A stretch of DNA of 64,000 nucleotides. It comes from an uncultured Clostridia bacterium (GTDB taxonomy: Bacteria > Bacillota > Clostridia > TANB77 > CAG-508). Made by a program: the position numbers and the translations under genes. Positions 25,318 through 34,886 of the stretch are shown here, in pieces (within the stretch, counting starts at the first letter, position 1; every line of letters starts with the position of its first letter). The stretch covers positions 17,964 through 81,963 of the forward strand of contig CAKOXV010000007.1 of assembly GCA_934130355.1 (NCBI GenBank), in the 5' to 3' direction. The notes under the pieces are model-generated. The model did not search any database and was not told the DNA's origin. It worked only from the letters and a program-made list of their open reading frames with translations.

Positions 25318-27561
25318 TTGAAAATGGAATTTGAACAATGGAAAGATTTCGAAAAAGGTGAGTGGAAGAGGAAAATAGACGTAAGAAATTTTATTCAAAA
25401 AAATTACACACCTTATGAAGGAGACAGTAGTTTCCTAACAGGAACAACAGAAAAAACAAAACAATTATGGAATGAAGTATTAGAATTATATAAAAGAGAG
25501 CAAAGTGCACCAGGAGGAGTGCTAGATATAGATACAAAAACAATATCAACAGTATCAGCACATGAAGCAGGATATATAAACAGAGATTTAGAGGAAATAG
25601 TAGGGCTACAAACAGATGCACCACTAAAGAGAGCAATAATGCCATTTGGTGGAATAAGAATTGTAGAAAAGTCATGTGAAGCTTATGGAAGACAAGTTGA
25701 CCCAGAAACAGATATGATTTTCCATACAGCAAGAAAAACACATAATGACGGTGTATTTGATGTATACACACCAGATATAAGAGCTGCAAGAAGTTCACAC
25801 TTAATTACAGGACTTCCAGATGGATATGGAAGAGGAAGAATAATTGGAGATTATAGAAGGGTTGCACTATATGGCGTAGACACATTAATTGAAGAGAAAA
25901 AAGAAGAATTAGAAATATTAAATGTTGATGATTTCACAGAAAAAGTAATAAGAGAAAGAGAAGAAATCTCTGAACAAATAAAAGCTCTTAATGAATTAAA
26001 AGTAATGGCAGGAAAATACGGATTTGACATATCAAGACCAGCTGGAAATGCAAAAGAAGCAATTCAATGGTTATATTTCGGATATTTAGGTTCAGTAAAA
26101 GACCAAAATGGTGCTGCAATGAGCATTGGTAGAACATCAACATTCTTAGACATATATATAGAAAGAGATTTAAAAAATGGAACATTGACAGAAGAGCAAG
26201 CACAAGAATTAATGGACCATTTTGTAATGAAATTAAGACTAGTAAGATTTTTAAGAACACCAGAATACAATGAATTATTTAGTGGAGATCCAGTATGGGT
26301 AACTGAAAGTATTGGTGGAATGGGAATAGATGGTAGAACATTAGTAACTAAAAACTCATTCAGAGTATTACACACACTAGAAAACTTAGGACCAGCTCCA
26401 GAACCAAACCTAACAGTATTATGGTCAACAAGATTACCAGAAGGATTTAAAAAATATACAGCAAACTTATCAATAAAAACATCATCAATACAATATGAAA
26501 ATGATGATGTAATGAGAGCAACACTTGGAGATGACTATGGAATAGCATGTTGTGTATCACCTATGAAAATAGGAAAACAAATGCAATTCTTTGGAGCAAG
26601 AGCAAACTTAGCAAAAACATTATTATATGCAATAAATGGCGGTAGAGATGAAAAAAGTGGAAAACAAGTAACACCAAAATTTGCACCAATCACATCAGAA
26701 TATTTAAATTATGATGAAGTAATAGAAAAATTTGATCAAATGATGGATTATGTTGCAAAAATATATATCAAAGCATTAAATGCAATTCATTATATGCATG
26801 ATAAATACTCTTATGAAGCAATAGAAATGGCATTACATGACAAAGACATAATAAGAACAATGGCATGTGGTGTTGCTGGATTATCAGTAGTTGCAGACTC
26901 ATTATCAGCAATCAAATATGCAAGAGTAAAAGTAATAAGAGATGAAACAGGACTAGCAGTAGACTATCAAGTAGAAGGAGAATATCCTCAATTTGGTAAT
27001 GATGATGACAGAGTTGATACAATAGCAGTTGAAGTAGTTAGAAGATTTTTAAACAAATTAAAGAAACATCCAACATATAGAGATTCAAAACACACATTAT
27101 CAATATTAACAATAACATCAAATGTAGTATATGGAAAAGCAACAGGAAATACACCTGATGGAAGACGTGCAGGAGCACCATTTGGACCAGGAGCAAACCC
27201 ACTACATGGAAGAGATGTAAATGGAGCATTATCAGTAATGAATTCAATTGCAAAACTACCATTTGAAGATTCAGAAGATGGAATATCTTATACATTTGCA
27301 ATAACACCAGGAACATTAGGACAAGATGAAGAAACAAAAGTAAATAATTTAGTTAGTATGTTAGATGGATATTTCGCACAAACAGGACATCATATAAATG
27401 TTAATGTATTTGATAGATCATTACTTGAAGATGCAATGGAACATCCAGAAAAATATCCTCAACTTACAATAAGAGTTTCTGGATATGCAGTTCACTTTAC
27501 AAAACTTACAAGAGAACAACAGCTAGATGTAATTAATAGAACAATTCATGAAAGAATTTAA
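25318..27561 (+). CDS. pflB: Pyruvate formate-lyase
   Basis: 747 residues. It converts pyruvate and CoA into acetyl-CoA and formate by a glycyl-radical mechanism in anaerobic fermentation. The active-site Cys pair is in GIACCVSPM (about residues 411-412), and the glycyl-radical site is RVSGYAVHF near the C-terminus (Gly about 722). AAGGAAGG lies eight bases before a TTG at 25318; an ATG at 25324 is the alternative but is rather far from the site. The activase follows 55 bases downstream. Confidence 0.97.
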   Translation: MKMEFEQWKDFEKGEWKRKIDVRNFIQKNYTPYEGDSSFLTGTTEKTKQLWNEVLELYKREQSAPGGVLDIDTKTISTVSAHEAGYINRDLEEIVGLQTDAPLKRAIMPFGGIRIVEKSCEAYGRQVDPETDMIFHTARKTHNDGVFDVYTPDIRAARSSHLITGLPDGYGRGRIIGDYRRVALYGVDTLIEEKKEELEILNVDDFTEKVIREREEISEQIKALNELKVMAGKYGFDISRPAGNAKEAIQWLYFGYLGSVKDQNGAAMSIGRTSTFLDIYIERDLKNGTLTEEQAQELMDHFVMKLRLVRFLRTPEYNELFSGDPVWVTESIGGMGIDGRTLVTKNSFRVLHTLENLGPAPEPNLTVLWSTRLPEGFKKYTANLSIKTSSIQYENDDVMRATLGDDYGIACCVSPMKIGKQMQFFGARANLAKTLLYAINGGRDEKSGKQVTPKFAPITSEYLNYDEVIEKFDQMMDYVAKIYIKALNAIHYMHDKYSYEAIEMALHDKDIIRTMACGVAGLSVVADSLSAIKYARVKVIRDETGLAVDYQVEGEYPQFGNDDDRVDTIAVEVVRRFLNKLKKHPTYRDSKHTLSILTITSNVVYGKATGNTPDGRRAGAPFGPGANPLHGRDVNGALSVMNSIAKLPFEDSEDGISYTFAITPGTLGQDEETKVNNLVSMLDGYFAQTGHHINVNVFDRSLLEDAMEHPEKYPQLTIRVSGYAVHFTKLTREQQLDVINRTIHERI

Positions 27562-27616
27562 AAAATAATAATTGTCTTGCATCATTAAATTTTAAATTAT
27601 AAAGAAAGAAGAGAAC

Positions 27617-28345
27617 ATGGAAAAAGATTTACAGTATTATGCAAAAGTACATTCAGAAGAGAGCTTTGGAACAGTTGATGGACCAGGAATAAGATTTGTA
27701 TTATTTCTACAAGGCTGTCATTTGCAATGTAAATATTGTCACAATAGAGATACTTGGGATATGAAAGGCGGAGAATACAAAACACTAGATGAAATTTTTG
27801 AAAAAATAAAAAGGTACAAAAATTATATGCTATTATCAGGTGGCGGAGTAACAGCTACAGGAGGAGAACCACTTTTACAAGTAAAATTTTTAATACAATT
27901 ATTTAAAAAATTAAAAGAAGAAGGAATTCATACTTGTATTGATACTTCAGGAGTTGTAGCTATTACAGATGATATTAAAGAAGTACTAAAATATACTGAT
28001 TTAGTATTACTTGATATTAAACACATTGATGATGAAAAATGCAAAAAACTAGTTGGGGTTTCAAACAAAAGGGAACTCGAATTTGCAAGATATCTAAGTG
28101 ACAATAATATTAAAATTTGGATAAGACAAGTCCTTGTCCCTGGATATACAGATGATGAACAAGATCTATTAAAATTGAAAGAATTTTTAAAATCACTTAA
28201 AACAGTTGAAAAAGTTCAAATACTTCCATACCATGATATGGGAAAATATAAATGGGAACAGCTTGGCGTAAAATATGAACTTGAGGGTGTAAGACCTGCT
28301 AATCAAGATGATGTTGATAGAGCTAAAAAAATTCTTGAAATATAA
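27617..28345 (+). CDS. pflA: Pyruvate formate-lyase activating enzyme
   Basis: 242 residues, a radical SAM enzyme. The 4Fe-4S cluster motif CHLQCKYC lies near residue 34, after the typical FGTVDGPGIRFVLFLQG. A GGE motif (ATGGEPLLQ) follows. It abstracts the hydrogen that creates the glycyl radical of PflB. The gene follows pflB with an AAGAAGAGA ribosome-binding site and ends at a strong terminator. Confidence 0.97.
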   Translation: MEKDLQYYAKVHSEESFGTVDGPGIRFVLFLQGCHLQCKYCHNRDTWDMKGGEYKTLDEIFEKIKRYKNYMLLSGGGVTATGGEPLLQVKFLIQLFKKLKEEGIHTCIDTSGVVAITDDIKEVLKYTDLVLLDIKHIDDEKCKKLVGVSNKRELEFARYLSDNNIKIWIRQVLVPGYTDDEQDLLKLKEFLKSLKTVEKVQILPYHDMGKYKWEQLGVKYELEGVRPANQDDVDRAKKILEI

Positions 28346-28373
28346 CAGCTACAAAATAAGTAGCTGTTTTTTT
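28344..28373 (+). terminator. Terminator of pflBA
   Basis: AACAGCTAC / GTAGCTGTT with a seven-base loop and a T-run. Confidence 0.9.
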
Positions 28374-28503
28374 ATTTATAAGAAAAAGTCATTTTTCTTA
28401 ATGCAAATTCATAAAAATTTCAAAAAACACTACTAATTTCAAAAAAAGTATGATAGAATAACAAAAAAATATGACAAAATCAAAATGAAAGGATGATAAG
28501 TAA

Positions 28504-29211
28504 ATGTCAGAAGCCAAATATAATAGAATACTATTAAAATTGAGTGGTGAAGCCTTAGCAGGTGAACAAAAGACAGGAGTGAATGCAGAAATAGTAGGCA
28601 AAATATGTGACAAAATAAAAGAAGTAGTAGACATGGGAGTACAAGTGGCAATAGTAGTTGGAGGAGGAAACTTCTGGAGAGGAAGACAAGGACATCAAAT
28701 GGAAAGAACAACAGCAGACTATATGGGAATGTTAGCAACAGCAATGAATGGATTAGCATTACAAGATGCTCTAGAAGCAAGAGGAATACATTCAAGAGTT
28801 CAAACAGCAATTGAAATGAGAGAAATAGCAGAACCATTTATACAAAGAAAAGCAGAAAAACATTTAAACAGAGGAAGAGTAGTAATATTTGCATGTGGAA
28901 CTGGACACCCATATTTTACAACAGATACAGCAGCAGTGTTAAGAGCAACAGAAATAAAAGCAGATATTATATTATTAGGAAAAGCAATAGATGCAGTATA
29001 TTCTGCAGACCCTAAAATGCAACCAGATGCAATAAAATTCGAAGAAATATCTTATCTAGATGTATTAAATAAAGATTTAAAAGTTATGGATTCAACAGCA
29101 ACTGCAATGTGTAGAGATAATAATATTCCATTACTAGTATTTGGAATATCAGATCCAGAAAATATAATTAGAGCAGTAAAAGGCGAGAAAATAGGAACTA
29201 TTGTATCATAA
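28504..29211 (+). CDS. pyrH: UMP kinase
   Basis: 235 residues, amino-acid-kinase fold. N-terminal KLSGEALAG, VVGGGNFWRG in the nucleotide/UMP region, GTGHPYFTTDTAA and the ending AVKGEKIGT are standard for bacterial PyrH. It phosphorylates UMP to UDP for nucleotide supply. It leads the pyrH-frr-uppS-cdsA-rseP operon. AAAGGATGATA precedes the ATG. Confidence 0.97.
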   Translation: MSEAKYNRILLKLSGEALAGEQKTGVNAEIVGKICDKIKEVVDMGVQVAIVVGGGNFWRGRQGHQMERTTADYMGMLATAMNGLALQDALEARGIHSRVQTAIEMREIAEPFIQRKAEKHLNRGRVVIFACGTGHPYFTTDTAAVLRATEIKADIILLGKAIDAVYSADPKMQPDAIKFEEISYLDVLNKDLKVMDSTATAMCRDNNIPLLVFGISDPENIIRAVKGEKIGTIVS

Positions 29212-29240
29212 TTAAAATAGTTATTATATTTTAAATTAAT

Positions 29241-29288
29241 AAAAAGGACTGTCCCAAAATTCGCGAAAAAAAGGACCGTCCCCAAATT
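29241..29288 (+). repeat. 48-base double-unit repeat, copy 1 (before frr)
   Basis: Two units of the form GGACCGTCCCCAAATT joined by CGCG. The first unit here is degenerate (GGACTGTCCCAAAATT). It ends seven bases before the frr ribosome-binding site. Same orientation and length as copies at 35940 and 54751. Confidence 0.9.
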
Positions 29289-29306
29289 ATCAAAGGAGAG
29301 AAAATT

Positions 29307-29855
29307 ATGGATTATACAAATTTAAAACAAAGAATGGAAAAAACAATAGGAGCATTCCAAGAAAAATTATCAGAAGTAAGAGCTGGAAGAGCAAATCCAG
29401 CAATATTAAACAAAGTTAAGGTAGATTATTATGGAGTACCAACACCAATAAATCAAATGGCTGGAATATCAGTACCAGAAGCAAGATTAATAGTAATACA
29501 ACCTTGGGATATGAGTGTATTAAAAGATATTGAAAAAGCAATATTAGCATCAGACATTGGAATTAATCCAAATAATGATGGAAAAGTAATAAGACTAGCT
29601 TTCCCTGAATTAAATGAAGAGAGAAGAAAAGAATTAGTAAAAGATGTAAGAAAAATTGCAGAAGAAGCAAAAGTATCAGTAAGAGCAATAAGAAGAGACG
29701 GAATAGATGAAGCAAAAGCAAAACAAAAAAATAGTGAAATAACAGAAGATGAATTAAAAGTTGCAGAAACAGAAATTCAAAAAATTACAGATAAAAATAT
29801 AGAAGAAATCGATAAGATACTAGAAAATAAAGAAAATGAAATAATGTCAGTTTAG
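29307..29855 (+). CDS. frr: Ribosome recycling factor
   Basis: 182 residues, full length. Hallmarks are VRAGRANPAILNKV, VDYYGVPTPINQMAGISVPE and LNEERRKELVKDVRKIAEEAKVS-type helices. With EF-G it splits the post-termination ribosome. It sits between pyrH and uppS, its classic place; AAAGGAGAG precedes the ATG. The last residues of the frame reach nine bases before uppS. Confidence 0.97.
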   Translation: MDYTNLKQRMEKTIGAFQEKLSEVRAGRANPAILNKVKVDYYGVPTPINQMAGISVPEARLIVIQPWDMSVLKDIEKAILASDIGINPNNDGKVIRLAFPELNEERRKELVKDVRKIAEEAKVSVRAIRRDGIDEAKAKQKNSEITEDELKVAETEIQKITDKNIEEIDKILENKENEIMSV

Positions 29856-29864
29856 GAGTAAATA

Positions 29865-30578
29865 ATGAGTTTTAATAAAGAAAATATGCCAAAACATATA
29901 GCTATAATAATGGATGGAAATAGAAGATGGGCGAGAACACAAGGAAAAACGGCCAGTTTTGGACATAAGGCAGGAGCTAAAACACTAGAAAAAATAGTAA
30001 GATATGCAAATAAAATTGGACTAGAATATATAACTGTATATGCATTTTCAACAGAAAATTGGAAAAGAGCAGAAGATGAAGTAAAAGCCCTTATGATGTT
30101 ATTACAAAGCTATTTAGATGATTATGGAAAAAGAGCAGATTCAGAAAACATCAAAGTAAAAATTCTAGGAGATATCACAGCACTTTCACAAGGTATGCAA
30201 AAAAGTATAATAAATTGTATGGAAAGAACTAAAAATAACACTGGGGTTACATTTAATATAGCGATAAATTATGGCGGAAGAGATGAAATTATACATGCAA
30301 TAAAAAAGATTGCAGAACAAGTAAAAAATAATGAAATAAAAATAGAAAATATAAATGAAGAAATAGTATCTAGTAATTTATATACAGCAGGGGAGCCAGA
30401 TCCAGATTTACTAATAAGAACTAGTGGTGAAATACGTTTAAGCAACTTTTTACCATGGCAATTAGTATATTCAGAGTTTTTATTTATAGACAAAAATTGG
30501 CCAGATTTTACAGAAGAAGATTTGGACAATGCAATAATAGAATATCAAAAGAGAACAAGAAAATTCGGTGCAAATTAA
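29865..30578 (+). CDS. uppS: Isoprenyl (undecaprenyl) diphosphate synthase
   Basis: 237 residues. The catalytic IMDGNRRWA with the essential Asp, the SFGHKAGA region, YAFSTENW, and LIRTSGEIRLSNFLPWQ with the C-terminal family signature are all present. It makes the C55 lipid carrier for cell-wall synthesis by cis-condensation of isopentenyl units onto farnesyl diphosphate. It lies between frr and cdsA. Confidence 0.97.
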   Translation: MSFNKENMPKHIAIIMDGNRRWARTQGKTASFGHKAGAKTLEKIVRYANKIGLEYITVYAFSTENWKRAEDEVKALMMLLQSYLDDYGKRADSENIKVKILGDITALSQGMQKSIINCMERTKNNTGVTFNIAINYGGRDEIIHAIKKIAEQVKNNEIKIENINEEIVSSNLYTAGEPDPDLLIRTSGEIRLSNFLPWQLVYSEFLFIDKNWPDFTEEDLDNAIIEYQKRTRKFGAN

Positions 30579-30605
30579 ATTACTAGAACAAAAAGAGGAG
30601 AATAG

Positions 30606-31412
30606 ATGGATATAAAGAGAATAACATCAGCATTATTAGGGTTTCCTTTGGTTGTAATAATATTAACTTTTGGAAATAAATATGTAGTAGATATATTTTT
30701 ATCTGCAATTGCAATGCTAGGAATGCAAGAATATTTTAACGCAATATCTAAAGATTCGAAACCAGTTAGATGGATTGGATATTTAGCATGTTTGCTTATA
30801 GCAGTAATACATCTAATACAAGAATATTTACCAATGAGTCAATTGTTGCTAATATTAGGACCTGTCATATTATTAATATTGTTTGCACAAGTAATATTAA
30901 CAGGAATGAAGACAAATTTTAAAGATATAGCATACACATTCTTTGGAATGTTTTATGTAATAGGTTCTATATCATTTATAGCTTTATTGAGAGGAGTTGA
31001 TAAAGGTAGAATACTTGTATGGTATGCAATAATTGCAGCATGGGGAACAGATACTTTTGCATATTTAATTGGAAGAAAATTTGGAAGACATAAATTAAGT
31101 AAAATAAGTCCTAAAAAATCAGTAGAAGGTGCAATTGCCGGGACAGTAGGAGCTACAATAATTTCAGTAATATATACAATAGTTATGAATAACATATACA
31201 ACCTAGGATATTCATATTTATTTATAATTTTAATAACAGTTTTATTAAGTATAATTGGTCAAATAGGAGATTTTGCGGCTTCTTGTATAAAAAGATATGT
31301 AAATGTTAAAGATTATAGTAATTTAATACCAGGGCATGGTGGAATGTTAGATCGAATAGATAGTTTAATGTTTTTAGCACCTTTTGCATATATATTGTTA
31401 TGCTTAATATAA
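30606..31412 (+). CDS. cdsA: Phosphatidate cytidylyltransferase
   Basis: 268 residues with about eight membrane helices. The CDP-alcohol signature is at the C-terminal end (SCIKRYVNVKDYSNLIPGHGGMLDRIDSL), with the Asp residues needed for metal binding. It makes CDP-diacylglycerol from phosphatidate and CTP. AAAGAGGAGA precedes the ATG. Confidence 0.96.
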   Translation: MDIKRITSALLGFPLVVIILTFGNKYVVDIFLSAIAMLGMQEYFNAISKDSKPVRWIGYLACLLIAVIHLIQEYLPMSQLLLILGPVILLILFAQVILTGMKTNFKDIAYTFFGMFYVIGSISFIALLRGVDKGRILVWYAIIAAWGTDTFAYLIGRKFGRHKLSKISPKKSVEGAIAGTVGATIISVIYTIVMNNIYNLGYSYLFIILITVLLSIIGQIGDFAASCIKRYVNVKDYSNLIPGHGGMLDRIDSLMFLAPFAYILLCLI

Positions 31413-31459
31413 AGGTTAAAAAATAATGCTTGTAAAATCTTATACAGGAGGAAAAAGTT

Positions 31460-32269
31460 TTGATAAGTTTTTTAATAAATGCTATAAAAATAATATTTTT
31501 ATTAGGATTTTTAATTATAATTCATGAAGGAGGACATTTTTTTGTTGCAAAATTATGCAAAGTAAAAGTAAAGGAATTTTCGATAGGATTTGGAAAAATA
31601 ATTTGGCAAAAACAAAAAAAGGAAACTAAATATACAATTAGACTTATACCACTTGGTGGATTTTGCAGTATGGAAGGAGAAGATGAAGAATCTTCAGAAG
31701 AAGGATCTTTTTCGAAAGCAAGTGTAGGAAAAAGAATGGCAATAGTACTTGCAGGTGCAGCTGTGAATATACTATTTGGAATATTAGTATATTTTATATT
31801 AATATCAACTGTTGCAATTCAATTTGCAGATCCAGCTAAAGATACTATATTAAATAGAATTATTTACGGAGCTAAAAATACATGGTCATTTATAGTATCA
31901 ATATTATCAAGTGTGAAATCAATATTCACAGGAGGGCTTGTAGCAGACCAAATGGTTGGAATAGTAGGAATTTCTGAGGTTGTAGTAAAAACAACTGGAT
32001 TAGTAAACTATATATATTTATTAGCAATAATATCTGTATCTTTAGGTGTTACGAACTTATTTCCAATTCCAGCTTTAGATGGTGGAAAAATATTAATATT
32101 ATTAATTGAAATAATTAGAGGAAAACCTATGAAGGTAGAAACTGAAGCAAAGATTCAACTAATTGGTTTTTCATTATTATTTGCACTGTTTTTATTTGTA
32201 ACTTATAATGATATATTAAGAATTAGTACACGGAGCTTAAATTGTTATAGCTTGATGCATAATATATGA
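31460..32269 (+). CDS. rseP: RseP-type site-2 membrane protease without PDZ domain
   Basis: 269 residues, starting with TTG at 31460 (AGGAGG eight bases upstream). Zinc site HEGGH in the first helix, and TNLFPIPALDGG with the third ligand near the C-terminus, so the catalytic core is complete. Most RseP proteins of about 340-450 residues have one or two PDZ domains between them; only a short loop plus two hydrophobic stretches is present here. The last 14 residues after FVTYNDILRI are atypical and come from the left arm of the hairpin repeat at 32255, which also supplies the stop codon. No dxr gene separates it from cdsA, unlike many Firmicutes. Confidence 0.92.
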   Translation: MISFLINAIKIIFLLGFLIIIHEGGHFFVAKLCKVKVKEFSIGFGKIIWQKQKKETKYTIRLIPLGGFCSMEGEDEESSEEGSFSKASVGKRMAIVLAGAAVNILFGILVYFILISTVAIQFADPAKDTILNRIIYGAKNTWSFIVSILSSVKSIFTGGLVADQMVGIVGISEVVVKTTGLVNYIYLLAIISVSLGVTNLFPIPALDGGKILILLIEIIRGKPMKVETEAKIQLIGFSLLFALFLFVTYNDILRISTRSLNCYSLMHNI

Positions 32270-32589
32270 CAATAATGTGGAGCTATACATATATATTAAA
32301 AACATTTCAAATTTTGAACAAGCTGAACTTTCGTATAAAATCTAAAAGTACAACCCGAGCCTCTCTCACTTAGTCTAAAAATGAATATGTTACTATGGAA
32401 TAAGGCAAAGACCCACTATGGGGATGACCCCAGCTATGTTTTTGCCATGGAATAGTAACATATTCATTTTTGACGTGAGCATTCCTCGTATTGTACTTTA
32501 AGATTTTCTATACTCAAGTTTAGATGCACAAAATTTTCCATTATTTAATATATATGTATAGTTCCACATTCTTGTCATATCTTTTGCAT
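32255..32589. repeat. Long hairpin repeat, large form, copy 1
   Basis: About 335 bases. The outermost arms (32255-32299 and 32545-32589) are 45-base inverted copies with about five mismatches. Inside are further complementary blocks: AAAATCT..AGTACAA with TTGTACTT.AGATTTT; CTCAC with GTGAG; and an inner stem of 18-19 bases (AAATGAATATGTTACTAT with ATAGTAACATATTCATTT) around a core containing GGGGATGACCCC. The interior (about 32284-32560) is nearly identical to 43326-43600. No protein-coding frame. The left arm runs into the 3' end of rseP. Confidence 0.92.
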
Positions 32590-32687
32590 TAGAATAAAAA
32601 TAAAAACTATTAATTAGAATCTTAAATTGAAGAAAAATAGCGAGAAATCTTGCTATTTTCTTTATTTTGTAGTAGAATGTGATAGAT

Positions 32688-32792
32688 AATTGAAAAGTTT
32701 AATATATAACTATTTTATAGCAAAGACATATTTGGAGTTTTTGTCCAAATGTTTTGACACTATTTGATAGTTATATATTAGACTTTCCAATT
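32688..32792. repeat. Long hairpin repeat, short form, upstream of aspS
   Basis: Arms 32688-32715 and about 32765-32792 (AATTGAAAAGTTTAATATATAA / TTATATATTAGACTTTCCAATT) pair over about 25 bases. The loop-side sequence AACTATTTTATAGCAAAGAC...ATAGTT follows the same plan as the other members. It ends six bases before the aspS ribosome-binding site, so it would lie in that gene's leader. The stretch from 32590 to 32687 shows nothing else apart from a small GCGAGAAATC..-type repeat. Confidence 0.85.
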
Positions 32793-32813
32793 AAGCTATA
32801 AGGAGGAACTAAT

Positions 32814-34556
32814 ATGTATAGAACACATAATTTAGGAGAATTAAATATAAAAAATGTAGGAGAAGAAGTTGAACTATCAGGGTGGATACAAAAAATCCGT
32901 AATTTAGGTGGAATGGTATTTATAGATTTAAGAGACCAATTTGGGATTACACAAATAGTAGTAAATGATGAAAAATTACAAGAACAAGCAAAAGAGTTTA
33001 CAACAGAAAGCTGTATTCACATTTGTGGTAAAGTTGTGGAAAGAAGTAATAAAAATCCTAAAATGGCTACAGGAGAAATAGAAGTAGTAGCAAACAAAAT
33101 GGAGGTTTTAGGAAAATGTAAAAATGTACTTCCATTTGAGATAAATACAGACCAAGAAGTAAGAGAAGACCTAAGACTTGAATATAGATTTTTAGATTTA
33201 AGAAATGAAAGATTACACAACATAATTTTATTACGTTCAAAAATCTTAAAGGCATTAAGAGACAAAATGGATGAATTAGGATTTGCAGAAATTCAAACTC
33301 CAATACTTGCCAATTCATCACCAGAAGGTGCAAGAGACTATTTAGTTCCAAGCAGATTACATCCAGGAGAATTTTATGCATTACCACAAGCACCTCAACA
33401 ATTTAAACAATTATTAATGGTAAGCGGATTTGATAAATATTTTCAAATAGCACCATGCTTTAGAGATGAAGATCCGCGTGCAGATAGAGCACCAGGAGAA
33501 TTTTATCAATTAGATTTTGAAATGAGTTTTGCAACACAAGAAGATGTATTTAAGGTTATAGAAGATGTTGTTCCATATACATTTAAAAAGTTTACAAACT
33601 GGAAAGTTGATGAAGGACCATTTATACGTATTCCATATAAAGAGGCAATGGAAAAATACGGAATAGATAAACCAGATTTAAGAAATCCATTAATTATTCA
33701 AGATGTAACAAAAGTATTTGAAAACATAGAATTTAATGCATTTAAAGATAAAACAGTAAAAGCAATAGTAGTTCCAAATGGTGCAGAACAAGGAAGAAAA
33801 TTCTTTGACAAAATGACAGAATTTGCAACAACAGAAGAGGTTGGGGCAAAAGGACTAGCTTGGACAAAATTTGAAAAAGATGGAACAGTACAAGGTGGAA
33901 TAGCCAAATTTATAACAGATGAAGCTAAATCTAAATTAGAGAGTGAATATGGAGTAAAAGCAGGAGATAGCATATTCTTTATAGCTGATGAATTCCATAA
34001 AGCACAAAAAATTGCAGGACTTGTAAGAATAGAACTTGGAAAGAAATTAGATTTACTAGAAAAAGATGTATATAGATTCTGTTTCATAGTAGATTTCCCA
34101 ATGTATGAATTATCTGATGAAGGAACAATAGATTTCTGCCATAATCCATTTTCAATGCCACAAGGCGGATTAGAAGCATTAGAAAATAAAGATCCATTAG
34201 ATGTATTAGCATATCAATATGATTTAGTATGTAATGGTTATGAAATGGCTTCAGGAGCAGTAAGAAATCATGACCCAGAAATAATGGTTAAAGCATTTGA
34301 AATTGCAGGATATACAGAAGAAGATGTAAAAAATAGATTTGGAGCATTATATAATGCCTTCCAATATGGTACACCACCACATGCTGGTGCTGCACCAGGT
34401 TTAGACAGAATGGTAATGCTTATAGCAGACTCTACAAATATAAGAGAAGTTATAGCATTCCCTAAAAATAAAAAAGCTAGAGATTTATTGATGAGAGCAC
34501 CATCAATTGTAAGTAAACAACAATTAGATGATGTACATATTCAAATAAAAGAGTAA
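32814..34556 (+). CDS. aspS: Aspartyl-tRNA synthetase
   Basis: 580 residues, class II synthetase of the bacterial type with an inserted GAD domain. N-terminal anticodon-binding OB fold (VELSGWIQKIRNLGGMVF), motif 2 (CFRDEDPRADRAPGEFYQLD), and motif 3 (GAAPGLDRMVMLI). It charges tRNA-Asp. AAGGAGG precedes the ATG at 32814. The preceding leader is occupied by the long-hairpin repeat. No T-box is visible in front of it. Confidence 0.97.
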   Translation: MYRTHNLGELNIKNVGEEVELSGWIQKIRNLGGMVFIDLRDQFGITQIVVNDEKLQEQAKEFTTESCIHICGKVVERSNKNPKMATGEIEVVANKMEVLGKCKNVLPFEINTDQEVREDLRLEYRFLDLRNERLHNIILLRSKILKALRDKMDELGFAEIQTPILANSSPEGARDYLVPSRLHPGEFYALPQAPQQFKQLLMVSGFDKYFQIAPCFRDEDPRADRAPGEFYQLDFEMSFATQEDVFKVIEDVVPYTFKKFTNWKVDEGPFIRIPYKEAMEKYGIDKPDLRNPLIIQDVTKVFENIEFNAFKDKTVKAIVVPNGAEQGRKFFDKMTEFATTEEVGAKGLAWTKFEKDGTVQGGIAKFITDEAKSKLESEYGVKAGDSIFFIADEFHKAQKIAGLVRIELGKKLDLLEKDVYRFCFIVDFPMYELSDEGTIDFCHNPFSMPQGGLEALENKDPLDVLAYQYDLVCNGYEMASGAVRNHDPEIMVKAFEIAGYTEEDVKNRFGALYNAFQYGTPPHAGAAPGLDRMVMLIADSTNIREVIAFPKNKKARDLLMRAPSIVSKQQLDDVHIQIKE

Positions 34557-34561
34557 AACAC

Positions 34562-34590
34562 TTTACAAATATTGCAAATCATGCTATAAT
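34562..34590 (+). promoter_or_regulatory. Promoter of pheST
   Basis: TTTACA (34562-34567), 17-base spacer, TATAAT (34585-34590), immediately after aspS. Confidence 0.7.
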
Positions 34591-34599
34591 ATGCAATAT

Positions 34600-34856
34600 C
34601 AATTAGATAAAACCTGTGAAAAAGCAAAGTAGATATGTTGTAAAACATTACAGAGAGAATAGCAAAGCTGAGAGCTATTTATGCAAGCATATTGAAAATT
34701 CACTTTTGAGGTCTTGCTTTGAAAACTAGTAGAAGCAAGCGGTAGAACCGTTAAAACTATAATAAGGTTAATTAAGCTAACAAAGCTATTAATAAAATTA
34801 GGTGGTACCACGAAAGAGCCATTCGTCCTAATAACATAGGAAGATGGTTCTTTTTG
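34600..34856 (+). ncRNA. T-box riboswitch controlling pheS-pheT
   Basis: The conserved T-box sequence AGGTGGTACCACG lies at 34800-34812. It is followed by a terminator hairpin (AAGAGCCAT with ATGGTTCTT, 34814-34852, then a T-run). A stem-I region lies upstream, including GAAAATTC, where a TTC Phe codon could be the specifier. Uncharged tRNA-Phe would pair its CCA end with the T-box and favour the antiterminator, turning on pheS and pheT. The left boundary is approximate. Confidence 0.92.
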
Positions 34857-34886
34857 TTTGCCAAAGAACAATGGAAAGGAGAAAAA

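Noticed and set aside
32255..32589. Insertion sequence at the large hairpins
   Set aside because: No transposase frame and no clear flanking target duplication in the two copies; a non-autonomous element cannot be excluded.
32590..32813. T-box before aspS
   Set aside because: No AGGGTGG-type T-box sequence or terminator/antiterminator pair; the structure there belongs to the hairpin family.
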